Positions 44,901-52,559 of a stretch of DNA of 64,000 nt are shown here, piece after piece. The stretch is from Durusdinium trenchii (lineage: Eukaryota > Sar > Dinophyceae > Suessiales > Symbiodiniaceae), in assembly GCA_963970005.1 (NCBI GenBank), contig CAXAMN010004191.1:89189-153188 (forward strand), read 5' to 3'. Both the position numbers and the translations under genes were made by a program. The first letter of the stretch is position 1. Each line of letters opens with the position of its first letter. A model generated the notes under the pieces. The model made no database searches, was not told the origin of the DNA, and was given only the letters and a program-made list of their open reading frames with translations.

Positions 44901-47809
44901 TGCTGATGTTGGCCTACAGTACAGCCACCTGGGCGAAGTTTCAGAACTTTGTTTGGTATGTTTTTTTGATGCTGCCTTTGCCACCCGCAGTGACGGAGCC
45001 TCACAAGCTGGCTATGTGATCCTGATGGTCAACAAAGCTTTGCTTCAGGCCAATGGTCCCGAAGGAGCCTACCACGTGTTGGATTGGCGCAGTTTGAAAA
45101 CGCCAAGAGTTGCACGCTCTTCCTTGGGCGCCGAAGCACAAAGCGGTGGTCAAGCTTGCGATGCCTTGGAGCATGCCAGCATCTACTGGAGCTTGTTGGT
45201 TGACCCTCGCCAGCGACTCCAAGAGCTCTTGGACGCTCCATCCTTGTTGTCGCCCACCATGATCACGGACGCCAAAGCCCTTTACGACTCCTATCACCGA
45301 GAAGGAGTCGGAAGCTCTGTGGTTGACAAGCGAGTTTCGCTTGAGATCCGTGTGATGAAGGATCGCCTGTCTTCACTGGGCGGTTCTTTGAGGTGGATGT
45401 CATCGGAGCGCCAACTGGCTGACGGTTTGACAAAAGAGTCGGCCAGAGCACTTCTTGCACAACGGCTACGTCACGGTCGTTTGAAGCTTGTTTGGGACCC
45501 CTCATACAAAGCTGCCAAGAAGAAGACAAAAGCTGAGCTCCAACAGAGTCTTGCTGAAAGCATCCATGTGGTACCACCACATGTGATCAATGAGGAACCT
45601 GAAAGCATCCATGTGGTACCACCACATGTGATCAATGAGGAACCTGAAAGCATCCATGTGGTACCACCACATGTGATCAATGAGGAACCCAACCTCCACG
45701 AGGAGCACCAGCAGCCCATCGACGAGAATCCTGCGGAGAATGACGTGAATGTCGATGAGCAGGTGTTTTGGAATGAAGAGATTTTTCGGAATTCCAAGGT
45801 TCCTGTGAATGTCATGTTTGCCAGGACCGACCGGAAGCTTGAGTATGTCTCCGACAGTCCGAGCCATGTCGGAAGCCGCCCGCTCGAGTCCTACCGCGGT
45901 CGTAAGACGAATTTCATGTTTTGGTTTTTGCTTTTGTTCATGGCCCCGCAGCTGGTCACGGCCGATTCGGCCAATGTGGAACCTGAAGCTGGAATGGATT
46001 GGTTTGGAACTGTTTTGTGCGCCCTCCTTCTACTTTTTTTGAGCACAGCCTTCATGGTTGGTCGATGGAGCCATGATGCACACCACCGAGTACCACCCCA
46101 GGTCACTGAGGCTGCAGTCCAAAAGGATAAAGCGATCATCCCAGCTCGCCTTAGAGAAGAAGTCAAACGCCTGAAGCAGGAAGTCCTGCGCTGGAGTTCC
46201 AAAGCCGAGGAGTCCCGCCTTGCTGCTGTCGAAGCCACGACAGCGATGAATCTGGTTCTGAGAAACCAGAATGCTGCTGAGACCCTTGCACAGGAAGCCT
46301 CCCAGATCCTGAAGATCGCCCTGAGGCAGATGGATGAGCATGGAAATGAATGCCCCTTCTACAATGGCATGATCATCAGCCGGCATGGCGCCAGATGGCA
46401 CACGACCTTGAACTGTTCAAGCCTGGCCGGAAGAGATGAAAGCCTGCAGCGGCGAGTAGATTTCTGCCGCCTTTGTAGTTTGAGGGTGATTCCACCTGAC
46501 CTTGTCGATGATCGGTCAGGCTCATCTGTGCGGACCTTGGTCTACCAATGGCTGGACCGGTTCGAACAGCGGAACTGGGGTGATGACGAAGGACTCTCCC
46601 CCATGTAAAGTTCACGCTGTGCACTTGTGTTTCGGCAGTTCGAACTGTTTTCGACCTTCACTTACCGTCGTTCCCTCTCAAGACTGGGAGGGCAGTTGCC
46701 TTGCAAAAGGCGCGGCCGCGGCGCTTCAGTGCGCCCTCTTGTTTTCGTGTTTGCGGACTTCGGGTGCCGCTGCTACCTTTTTCGCAATTGAACAAAATGG
46801 TCTGACTCTATCTGTTTCTTCTCCGCGTCTATATGGGTGACAAAGGTTTTCCTGCCTCAAAGAGTTCCTTGGCCTTGGCTAGCTTTTCCGGCTTCTCACT
46901 CGATAATTTCTCCATGTCTTTGGCCACGAAGTCATGCAAGCTTCCAACGAACTGCTGAAATCGATGCTTTCGATCAGAAGCAAATCGCTGCATTTCTGCC
47001 GCGTCCTTTGGCCTTGGAAACATGCCTTTTCCAAATCCTTTCATTGGCCCCCCTTTTCCTGGGAAACCCTTCCCAGGATCAAACCAAGGTGGAGGATGAC
47101 CATGTGGGCCACAAGGGCCAGGAGGGCCATGGAATGGCATTGGTGGAGGCATTCCCTTTCCGAAAGGCATTCCATGTGGCGGCATTCCTTTCCCCATTCC
47201 CAAAGGCAAGGGTGGCATCCCTTTGCCTTTCCCATCCATTGGCATACCAGGTGGGAAGGGCATTCCAGGCGGCATCATTCCTCCGGGTGGCATCATGCCT
47301 GGTGGCATCATCGGTGGCATCCCGGGCATGCCATGCTCATCATTTGAATCGGAAGTGTCTCTTCTTTTTTTCTCATCGCTGGACCCACGTTTGCGCTTCT
47401 TCTTCTCCTTCTTCTTTTCCTTCTTCTTCTCATCTCCATCCTTCCCTTCCTTTTTCTTTCTTTTGCGACCTTCCGGCTGTGCGACTCTCTCTCGGGCCGC
47501 CCGCTTCAATTCAGCAAGTTCAGAGCCAATGTTCTCATCTGGTTCCCAGGAGGGCTCTGAATAGCCTTTCCATCTCACCAAGAACAGATCTTTCCCGTCT
47601 GATTGCCTGCCAGATTCAACACCAAACGGGCCCTTGACAGTCTTCGAGACTTTACCAAAACACACACACTCACATACAGACACACACACTCCCCAAAAAA
47701 GCATACAACAGAAACATCATATAAAAACTCATTGTGCAGTAAATGTTGAGCAAGCTCCGCACCTGTAGTCTAGGAGATCCTCTACCTCGAATACTCCTTC
47801 TGCCGCCAT
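32974..47809 (-). CDS. Chromodomain, triple-repeat, zinc-knuckle, double-KH protein gene
   Basis: Exons inferred from the minus strand. 47763-47809: ATG start, MAAEGVFEVEDLLDYR. 46856 to about 47655: rest of the chromodomain (DLFLVRWKGYSEPSWEPDEN), a Lys-rich stretch, then PPGM/GKGMPP repeats. About 35100-38380: three repeats of about 60 residues, each with YKG, E, L and KY; zinc knuckles (CLNCDSAEHRHQDC, CWNCHGNHAGNDC); and a KH domain with GRGG. About 34809-34893: Pro-rich. 33862-34765: second KH with GPGG. About 33395-33562: EKYFEAHGIRTPLP. About 32974-33170: acidic end with TAG. The exon 2/3 junction is GAG|GC...GAG|GC, phase 0, which supports one gene across copia element 2. Chromodomains read methyl-lysine; KH domains and knuckles bind RNA. 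A link between chromatin and RNA processing is inference. The last two exons could belong to another gene. Confidence 0.7.
33605..33695 (+). repeat. CTANTAG modular repeats in the KH gene
   Basis: Forward GAGCAAAGGGCATCG, GAACAAGAAG, GGGCTCCTGGC and GAGCAAGGACG units, between the exons at 33862 and 33562. Confidence 0.85.
34925..35096 (-). repeat. Tandem 21-bp GTTGGAGGCCATCG array filling an intron
   Basis: Eight head-to-tail units on the minus strand. They start at the end of the long KH exon and stop at a pyrimidine tract with TTACTGTCAG, the likely acceptor of the next exon. Almost the entire intron is repeat. Confidence 0.85.
38483..38665 (+). repeat. 5' LTR of copia element 2
   Basis: 183 bp, preceded by ATTGA. 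An antisense frame through it produces a false N-terminus for the host exon. Confidence 0.93.
38667..38678 (+). other. Primer-binding site of element 2
   Basis: TGGTAGCGGAGC, one base after the LTR. The same 12 bases as in element 1. Confidence 0.75.
38795..43597 (+). CDS. Gag, protease, methyltransferase-like and integrase ORF of element 2
   Basis: 1600 residues. Gag-like region about 25-210. Acidic Tyr/Asp-rich stretch about 220-300. Gly/Lys-rich basic region, then CCHC knuckle 376-389 (CLRCGQPGHWAALC). Protease DPGAS at 435. Extra domain about 645-865 with LWEIYCGKARTG (E651), PECRLWSRMQ (C708) and HLEQPRHALSW. Integrase finger from H906, catalytic D969, D1027 and E1063 (D,D-35-E). Pro/Thr-rich linker to about 1500. 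Similarity to element 1 (DFWEVKAGCLIRHH) stops at about 43522, and the match resumes in another frame. The last 25 or so codons are therefore out-of-frame readings. A second ATG at 38813 is equally plausible as start. Confidence 0.9.
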   Translation: MATCLRMPPTTSAAEGSKDGDYLNLRDSFVPLFSGQPQDYKEYRKRLMLYHHKMKISKRSAESVLNILGSFQGVTWRLFEDFSVEEAEKEDGFSKIITKLDKNFEYDDRVLLPNDFEEYFNLLQRKPQQSLLSFVTDHDTAYRRLTAHNVTLPVQVQGWHLLRRAALSKEQRQMVTLKAPTLEKNPVIEALYLLFGQDYKAGGWNAERDRKFNRWKGRGYAAFDEEDAYWSEQPWTEDAYYEADDWYDDTAPDDEADFDYDAIYYGEEDEPGEHHDLSEDPQELAEEYDHAYATYLDARQRFQQLKLARGYLPIVALTDGQNASPASGSSSPSKGAGKNKGKGKSKSKGKGKNVVRYPPSSGGKADPKGRAKATTCLRCGQPGHWAALCPQGAKSPSSSNKRPAPTEGMALQNETALVLFQDEMGTDRPDATMLDPGASAFLCGYGPFGRYLSHLHSMNYPINTIRFARCDRQFHFGGDASSRASWTVDLPVMIDGQFGTIQCYLVPGNTPMLMGRPVIEALHMAIDFSQKRIRFGQSPWTSVLVGRHGEYLLSLTTGMEEVPDPTKTLFSLRIAEETPGSHLHFEDFNKLERVFQAEEVALAGGELQSTRLHRHALRTMETQLVTTSNSTEAYITQELHNPPDHRRVLWEIYCGKARTGHIAEELGMKVERFSLDNGWDFNLISHQQQLLQRLDEEEPDEVLVAPECRLWSRMQTLACRTPAQQEALKARREHHHRRHLCFAKRIYLRQVTNARHAHLEQPRHALSWNTMALRDLPGYYADFDQCRYGAMCMDTDGIWRPVQKSTRLLTTKQAVLEAFQLKCDHDHYHCPLEGSAPGYGRRTTYLEDYQPGFAATLAAALARPETAQLWDTAYVVDETGKKETGHLLKLKSEHRQDALRTVQRLHRNLGHPAPDALADLLTARGAHPTVIAAAKEYKCVACLKHKKPNQVAPSSMPQPKTFNEVIQADIFYLKPADRKFAVLSIVDVGTKFMAAYLLHEETSKSYITALEKMWVRHFGPPKKLISDEGRPWLGAPFESWTSSLGIDHQVAPGEAHERLSLVERRHAVLRRACEVYMDDRKLNDAAGIKEALCYVIPQQNATPAVAGFSPSQWVLGFQPELSHLMDSNLNAAQLAGNNSSFEENLERRTAAKMALASADADSKLRRALSRKYQGQNRVFQLGERVWFWRDARQGALNKIRWLGPAHVVLREEDAEADTAAPKVKTYWLAYKTQLIRAAPHHVRADILGPQHVLEDLQSALNKVRQLKSRGVTRFYDLRRVNRQQLDDVEEDEQHTDPDGPLLEEDDDEPPRHRFRLEPPVPTAEAPPQIIVPDDEYEPTSPAHSSFAPTSPRAPPTPVMAEPNMLLPMAPAEITVPGSPATTRSRSRAPTVVEPSEEPTIPSAAPTPHAASPPAIATAPQASMSGPSLDPDTAALYEPVDAETFQQRRVRFNRQETLSFGPLRRQRIGSPQPYNTTSQTTTPEAEHNSAEHNTQATAAAAEAPAQVSAAPAASDDPALYASQKAPDHALLNHAFQVSGIEANCLPKGWTYENGYFQLNKRDRDFWEVKAGCLIRHHDPRCACTNCQKTAPSPQISLIWFG
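43504..46608 (+). CDS. Reverse transcriptase, RNase H and membrane/coiled-coil tail ORF of element 2
   Basis: Continues element 2 in the -1 frame relative to the first ORF. Real homology begins near 43525 (PRSK). RT about 43870-44700, with HVDD at 44485-44496. RNase H about 45060-45460 (RVARSSLGAEAQ, ERQLADGLTK). Then three exact 45-bp repeats (45556-45690). The tail has two hydrophobic segments (FWFLLLFMAPQLV near 45920; LCALLLLFLSTAFMV near 46015), a coiled coil (46140-46330) and a Cys/His end (ECP, HTTLNCSS, FCRLC). The stop TAA (46606-46608) lies inside the 3' LTR. The ATG at 43504 is just the first Met of the frame. Expression would need a frameshift or an intact helper copy. Confidence 0.85.
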   Translation: MFDQTPRSKMCLHQLPKDSPFTSDQLDLVRVTIMYDNNGKSIQQTDDGYTASTPLDRSWTGVTIFQIKGDLRREMAMFAKAPLQGARQLGKETKLRHAKSFKKDKNKNNLSERHMTPDERAAFKAAKVKELQSFFDNHVWQFETTREAEPSRTLTSRMLLKWSKNPDGSPRAKARLIVRGFMDPDAWEGTVPTSSPTTTRLSRSMLLSLASTMQWPIWTSDIATAFLQGRPQTRKLWVQLPQECLQLLGATADTRMLLLKPCYGQIDAPRSWFMAAVDKLSAMGLRQHPQDPCCFLIYEGDLNPEYDTTAEHSNLLGPHGLCGMVIMHVDDMLGCGSPSSQCYNDTITKLKSTFNFREWKTGDDGKPLTYCGCDIQVKDDGLLLNQTSYMGKVKPITYDKKRSLTDALNQRELTQLRGLLGSLQWPAVQSSPHLQSSTSILSGHVTKATLQTVADTNRLLRFAKENADVGLQYSHLGEVSELCLVCFFDAAFATRSDGASQAGYVILMVNKALLQANGPEGAYHVLDWRSLKTPRVARSSLGAEAQSGGQACDALEHASIYWSLLVDPRQRLQELLDAPSLLSPTMITDAKALYDSYHREGVGSSVVDKRVSLEIRVMKDRLSSLGGSLRWMSSERQLADGLTKESARALLAQRLRHGRLKLVWDPSYKAAKKKTKAELQQSLAESIHVVPPHVINEEPESIHVVPPHVINEEPESIHVVPPHVINEEPNLHEEHQQPIDENPAENDVNVDEQVFWNEEIFRNSKVPVNVMFARTDRKLEYVSDSPSHVGSRPLESYRGRKTNFMFWFLLLFMAPQLVTADSANVEPEAGMDWFGTVLCALLLLFLSTAFMVGRWSHDAHHRVPPQVTEAAVQKDKAIIPARLREEVKRLKQEVLRWSSKAEESRLAAVEATTAMNLVLRNQNAAETLAQEASQILKIALRQMDEHGNECPFYNGMIISRHGARWHTTLNCSSLAGRDESLQRRVDFCRLCSLRVIPPDLVDDRSGSSVRTLVYQWLDRFEQRNWGDDEGLSPM
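45556..45690 (+). repeat. Three tandem 45-bp repeats inside element 2
   Basis: Units at 45556, 45601 and 45646 encode ESIHVVPPHVINEEP three times. They differ by at most one base. Confidence 0.95.
46604..46786 (+). repeat. 3' LTR of copia element 2
   Basis: Identical by eye to the 5' LTR. Followed by ATTGA. Confidence 0.93.
47650..47695 (+). repeat. CA microsatellite
   Basis: CACACA-rich stretch at the edge of the chromodomain exon, in the first intron. It explains the odd Cys/Val N-terminus of the long minus-strand frame here. Confidence 0.7.
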
Positions 47810-48270
47810 GGCAGGAGGTACTCGAACGCTGCGCCCCTCCCCGTCACCCAGTCATGATCCACAAGGCTCCCCGCACAAAATGCAAAGTAATTGTCACATG
47901 TGATGCTCGGTCACATTCCCCACTCCAAAGTTAAATGAAAGAGAAACTTCCGTACCACAAACCTTCAGACAGTAAAAGCGTTAGTCCCTGTTGCACGGGA
48001 ACAGTAGCATAAGTCACGGTTGCACAGCGGCAGCAATTAGGTAACTCACAGTTCCACAGTAACAGTAGCGGTAGTCACAGCTGCTCAGCAACAGCAGTGT
48101 AAGTCGCAAATGCAGAGTACTGGTGTTGGAGGCCATTGCTATTAGGTTGGAGGCCTAAATGAACGTCACGCAGTCACTTGCGGAACGGCGGTTGAAAGGC
48201 TTCGATGGCTTCGCTGTGTTCGAATGTTCTCGGATCCGCCGCGCACTGTGGACGCTTTGGGTGTTCCCGG
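47810..48270. other. Upstream region of the chromodomain gene
   Basis: Degenerate CAGT/CACAG-rich sequence near 47970-48120 and two GGAGGCC units near 48125-48155. I see no exon or promoter motif. Confidence 0.45.
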
Positions 48271-48490
48271 TGAGCCCCTAGTAGCTTCTTGTTACTACTA
48301 GTAAGGCACTTGTTACTACTAGCGATGCACTTGTTACTAATAGCTTCTTTGTTACTACTAGTAAGGCACCTGTTACTACTAGCGTGGCACCTGTTACTAG
48401 TAGCTTCTTGTTTCTAGTAGTACGGCCAGGAGCCCCTAGTAGTGTCCTTGCTCCTAGTAGCGATGCCAGGAGCCCTTAGTAGCGGCGTTT
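48270..48490 (-). repeat. Long CTANTAG modular array
   Basis: About eleven reverse units covering every word class except GTTGGAGGCC. Confidence 0.88.
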
Positions 48491-48899
48491 TCGAGCTTTT
48501 TCCGAGGAAGTCTCGCACAAATGTGTTTTTGGAAGCTTGCAGGTGTCAAAGTTTGAGAAAGTCTCCCACGCCATGCTCATGTTCACATTTGCAAAGTGGG
48601 AGTTCTCATACAACATGCTCATTTTGATGCTTCCAGATGTTCAAAAGATTTGAAGCGTTAGCATGTCAAAAGTTGAGGATGTCTCGCGAGAAAGGTACAT
48701 TTAAAAAGCTTTGGCATGTTCATGCGAGAAGAAGTTTTGAGCCAAATCCTCATGTTGAAGCATTCCAGTGCCAAGGGGGCCTCGCGCGAAATGCTCAGAA
48801 CTGGCAATTTTGTAGCTTCGAGAGTCGCTTCTGGGAGCCCTTTCGAATACGAACAGGAACAGGTTCCAGGAGCTCCGGGCTCAGAACTGACTGGCAATT

Positions 48900-49190
48900 T
48901 TGTAGTCCTAGTAACAAGAAGCTACTAGGGGCTCCTGGCATCGCTACTGGGAGCATCCTTACTACTAACAAGAGGACGCTACGCGTGGCGGACGGTGCGG
49001 TGAAATTACCTTGGCATGTCGCTGTGCGCGGTGCGGCGTGGCCTCGGTGGAAAGTGCGAGCGTGTGGCTTCGTGCCATTGGGACATTGGGGGACGGGAGC
49101 ACTAGTAGCTTCTTGTTCCTAGTAGTACGGCCAGGAGCCCCTAGTAGTGTCCTTGCTCCTAGTAGCGATGCCCTTTGTTACTAGTGGCCA
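48900..49190. repeat. Two CTANTAG clusters in opposite orientation
   Basis: Forward at 48900-48990, reverse at 49098-49190. Confidence 0.85.
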
Positions 49191-49192
49191 TG

Positions 49193-49345
49193 TGTTTGTG
49201 TGCAGCTTGTTGCATAGGCATAGGAAATGAGAACTTGCTGTCCTGTGGCCACCAGTGATGCGCGGGACGTTTGTTCATCTTATTGAAACTTCCGCCCCCA
49301 TCTTGCCCGGGTACAATATACTTGTAAGGGACTCTGCGTGGCCTC
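49193..49345 (-). CDS. Possible exon, unknown protein
   Basis: A minus-strand open frame after an AG|G acceptor (GAATTGAG|GCC). It reads PRRVPYKYIVPGQDGGGSF and NKRPAHHWWPQDSKFSF. Composition is exon-like, but no family is recognised. Confidence 0.3.
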
Positions 49346-49449
49346 AATTCCATTACCAGAGAAATTCAGGTCCGCGTTGGACAAAGGTGCCCCACCAGCA
49401 CCTTAAATGAACTTTGAACGTCAAACAATCTTGTACAAACAAAGAGCGT

Positions 49450-49740
49450 GCTCTTGGGTTGGAGGCCGTCGCTAGCAGGTTGGAGGCCATTGCACTTAGG
49501 TTCCTTGTACAATTAGGTTGGAGGCCATGAACTTTGAAAGTTGAAAGAGCGCGCAGGGTCTCCGCCGGAGGACTCAGTCCGCAGCTGCCAAGTGTCTTTA
49601 GCAAGCTCGGCGCCCATGCGCACCATCTGGCCTGTGCAGTACTCATTGTTCGGCGTATTGCTTGAAAGAAGAGTATAGATAGGAAAAAGGCTGGTAAGGC
49701 CTCCTTCTTTCTATGTTGGAGGCCATCACGAATAGAAACA
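49450..49740. repeat. GGAGGCCATCG-type units
   Basis: Three forward units at 49450-49535 and one at 49715-49730. Confidence 0.75.
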
Positions 49741-50024
49741 AAGAAGAAGGAAAGGAAGAAAATGAAAAAAAGGGAGGTAAGGCCGCTTAAAAGGACCTTA
49801 CGTGTCCTTTTCTCATTCTTGCGTTTGTTTTGCAAGTTGTTCACATGCTTGGCATACCTATGGGCCTATGGGTTCAGATGCTCTTTCACCTCTAAGCCAC
49901 ATACCAAGCCCGCGTCACCAAGCTGCAACGAACCTTGTGTTCCGTATGTCTGCGACAGTTCATGAAGTAAGATTCAATGAAGCTGCAAAGGTCTTTACGA
50001 ACAGAATTTAAGATTGCGCTGCCC

Positions 50025-50072
50025 CTACAAGCGATGGCTTCCAACCTAATAGCAATGGCCTCCAACCTTCAA
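50025..50072 (-). repeat. Two GGAGGCCATTG units
   Basis: Reverse pair just downstream of the exon at 50125-50288. Confidence 0.75.
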
Positions 50073-50124
50073 GGTCTTTAAGAAAACAATTAAGGACATG
50101 CAAAAAGATACCCTTTAAACAAGA

Positions 50125-50288
50125 TCATCTTTCTTCTCTCAGGAATCCGCTCATGTCTGCCCTCAGAATGCCATCATGGAAGGTCAAGCGCTCTGCCCAG
50201 GCAACCTGCAGACTGACCCCCTCCAAATCTCCCTCGGCAACTGTTTCATCAGGTTGAACATAGGAAGATCTCACCTGTCTGACCCAAC
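50125..50288 (-). CDS. Possible terminal exon, unknown protein
   Basis: Preceded on the minus strand by a strong pyrimidine tract and TCTCTTAG. The frame reads YVQPDETVAEGDLEGVSLQ and FHDGILRADMSGFLREER, then TGA at 50125-50127. Acidic and soluble-looking, with no recognised family. Confidence 0.4.
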
Positions 50289-50689
50289 TAAGAGACAAGA
50301 AAAAAAAGGCACTTCACAATGTACTTAAGAACGTACATTTTCATAATTACATTTATGCCACTTATATACTAACGTAATCTATGTTTTCTATAGTATGCTG
50401 TACTTATAAACGGTTTCTTGAACGACCTCCTTAGCTGATACTTAGAGCTTGTGTTTCTTCCCTTCCCTTCTCTTCTTACTCTCTCTTCACCCTTCCCTTC
50501 TAGCTTGCTGCCCCTAAAAGCGAGAATAACAAACTTGCACAAAGAAAAAGAACTCTGGGAGGGTCCAGTCTAAGGCTCAGTGCCTCTTGCTGTTTGACAA
50601 CCTCTGGAGTTAGTACAGGTGAAACCTTGCAGTGCGAAGCCACAATCTTTGGAATAGCCACTGAATCGAAATGACATCAACTGAGAAAG

Positions 50690-51136
50690 GAATCTATGCA
50701 GTTGGCTTTCGGCCACGGGACTGCCTTGGAAATTGCAAAAACAACGGGCAGTACAAAGGCTCAACCTCACATTTTGGCACTGCTTGGCACTGTCACTTGG
50801 CACATACTCTGTTCCCGCGCAGATGGGACATTGGCGGGCAGGACAGTCCTAAGCAGTTTGGCGACACTCACCATCTCCGCGATCGGTCGACTTGCACTTC
50901 CATCAGTAAGTGGTAGACACACCCATCGTCGAGGCTATGGGGACTGCAGGTGCAAGCTTCACACAAGTCTAGGAAAGAGATACAGTCTAAAGGAAAACAA
51001 AACCTCTTTATCTTATCTCCACCACTCTTCTCTCAAAATCAAGAGCCAGGTTTGCAAGCTTGGACGTTGCGCCTTGCACGCCAGGTGGAAAAGCCGCTTT
51101 TGGAGGCGGTGGCCTCACTGATCTCAAGATCTTAGA
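50690..51136 (+). CDS. Possible two-exon gene 3' end, unknown protein
   Basis: One exon-like frame reads GTALEIAKTTGSTKAQPH, ILALLGTVTW and TISAIGRLALPS, and stops at a GTAAGT donor (about 50908). A second stretch, near 51040-51135, reads QAWTLRLARQVEKPLLEAVA and ends with TAG. The first part has a short hydrophobic helix. The family is unknown. Confidence 0.35.
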
Positions 51137-51245
51137 CTCTGTGACTGAATCTTCTCAAGCAAACTTGCATACTGTAAAAGTGGTGGACAAGTAAGACACG
51201 ACAAAAACATAGAGAAAAAGGAGAAAAAGATGGTAGAAGCCTCCC

Positions 51246-51798
51246 TTACATTGTTTCTCGCTCGAGACGAGAAACGAACGGGCGTCGAACGACTGTGTCC
51301 GGGCAGGCTGCACGGGAAGGATCCCACGAAGTTGCATTCCTGCTTTGGATGTGGCTGGCAGGCCAACCAAATGCCTTACATGCCATGGCATGCTCTGCGC
51401 TGGAACTTTTGATTTCAAGATATTTCATGCCACGTTGCATGAATTGAGGAAACTCGGATTGAAACTGTACCTGAAGCGTCGAGGACCAACATGCATGCCA
51501 TTCAGCAGAGGATTTGAAGGGCACCCGGTCGACCGCTGAAAGACCATCCCAGAAAGTACCAACTGCTTGTTCGGCTGCAGAACCATCCTGCACATACTAG
51601 GAGCAAGGACGCTACTAGGGGCTCTTGGCCTTACTACTAGGNNNNNNNNNNACTAGGAACTAGAAGCTACTAGTAACAAAGGGCATCGCTACTAGGAGGA
51701 AGGACGCTACTAGTAGCTATAATGTTCTTGCAAGAAAGCGCCTGGAGCTGTTGCATCAATGCCCTTAGCTTGGACTTGTACTCATCCTCCACTTCAGC
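51246..51798 (-). CDS. Hypothetical protein, two exons visible
   Basis: Exon 51742-51798 (19 codons, AEVEDEYKSKLRALMQQLQ) lies between TTTGCAG| and |GCGC. Exon 51587 downward (DGSAAEQAVGTFWDGLSAVD, then SAEWHACWSSTLQVQFQSEF) follows TGTGCAG|. The junction is phase 0 with a GC donor. The intron between them consists of modular repeats and contains the assembly gap. The protein starts with a coiled coil and has no recognised domain. More 5' exons probably lie beyond 51800. Confidence 0.5.
51590..51720 (+). repeat. CTANTAG modular repeats with an assembly gap
   Basis: Forward units, interrupted by ten N at 51642-51651. Confidence 0.85.
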
Positions 51799-51867
51799 CT
51801 GCAAACAATTGAAGTTAGCAAAGAAGGGTACTTTGACGCATGTTGATTACATGCATCGCGTGCATCG

Positions 51868-51960
51868 CCTTCAGTGGAGGCCCTCCTGGAAACTCAAAGG
51901 AAGCTCAAACAGCAAAAGGATGAAAAAAGTCAGTTGCAAAAACATGAAAAAGCTGTCTCT
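51868..51960 (+). CDS. Possible coiled-coil exon
   Basis: After CTTCAG|TG, the frame reads EALLETQRKLKQQKDEKSQL and ends at TAA. It is a strong heptad-like sequence but a single isolated exon. Confidence 0.3.
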
Positions 51961-52149
51961 TAAAAGATCTCAAGGACAACTTGTTTGGTTGATTGGAGAT
52001 TGCTGCTCGATTTTGTCACACGAGTCTCCCTCCTGCCGCGCTCTTCACGGCAGCCTTTTTCTTAGCCACCGGCCGCCGCTGCTTCATGCGAATGCCCCGC
52101 TCTGCGCCCCTGTACCTCAGCACACACGAGCGTCCTCCCAAAAGAATTC

Positions 52150-52540
52150 ACCTTCAACTAGTAGCGATGCCAGGATCCCCTAGTAGCGTGCTTGCTTCTA
52201 AAATTGAGTCACGCAGCGGGCAAAATCAGTTTTGGAGAGTCAAGGGTCACTTATTCGGGTCCACTCGCAAGTCTTCGGGCACCAGGAGTGGCGGCGGGGC
52301 ATGCCACTGCACCAGCCGCACCGCCCGGGCAACGGCCCCAATGGACAGCAGCAAAGTACTGCGGGAAAGCGTCAGCAGCAAGACATGCTACAAGATTACA
52401 CCGCTGAAAAACAACTTTCTTCCAAAAAAACTACAAGAACAAGGAGCTACTAGGGGCTCCTGGCATCGCTACTAGGAGCAAGGACGCTACTAGGGGCTCC
52501 TGGCCGCACTACTAGGAGCAAGTAGCTACTAGTATCAATT
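52150..52540. repeat. CTANTAG clusters
   Basis: Reverse at 52150-52200 and forward at 52440-52540. Between them a GC-rich stretch has no convincing exon. Confidence 0.8.
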
Positions 52541-52559
52541 AAAAAGAACAAAAAGATCT

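Larger units (their letters stand above)
38483..46786 (+). mobile_element. Copia-type LTR retrotransposon, element 2, recent insertion
   Basis: 8304 bp. The LTRs at 38483-38665 and 46604-46786 are 183 bp, TG to CA, and identical by eye. The target duplication is ATTGA at 38478-38482 and 46787-46791. The initiator-tRNA-like primer site is at 38667-38678. It lies antisense in an intron of the chromodomain/KH gene: removing the element and one ATTGA leaves an intron of about 166 bp. Domain plan as in element 1, but split by one frame change. Confidence 0.95.

Noticed and set aside
47656-47704. CVSVCECVCFG start of the chromodomain frame
   Set aside because: It is CA-microsatellite sequence in an intron. 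A better ATG exon lies at 47763-47809.
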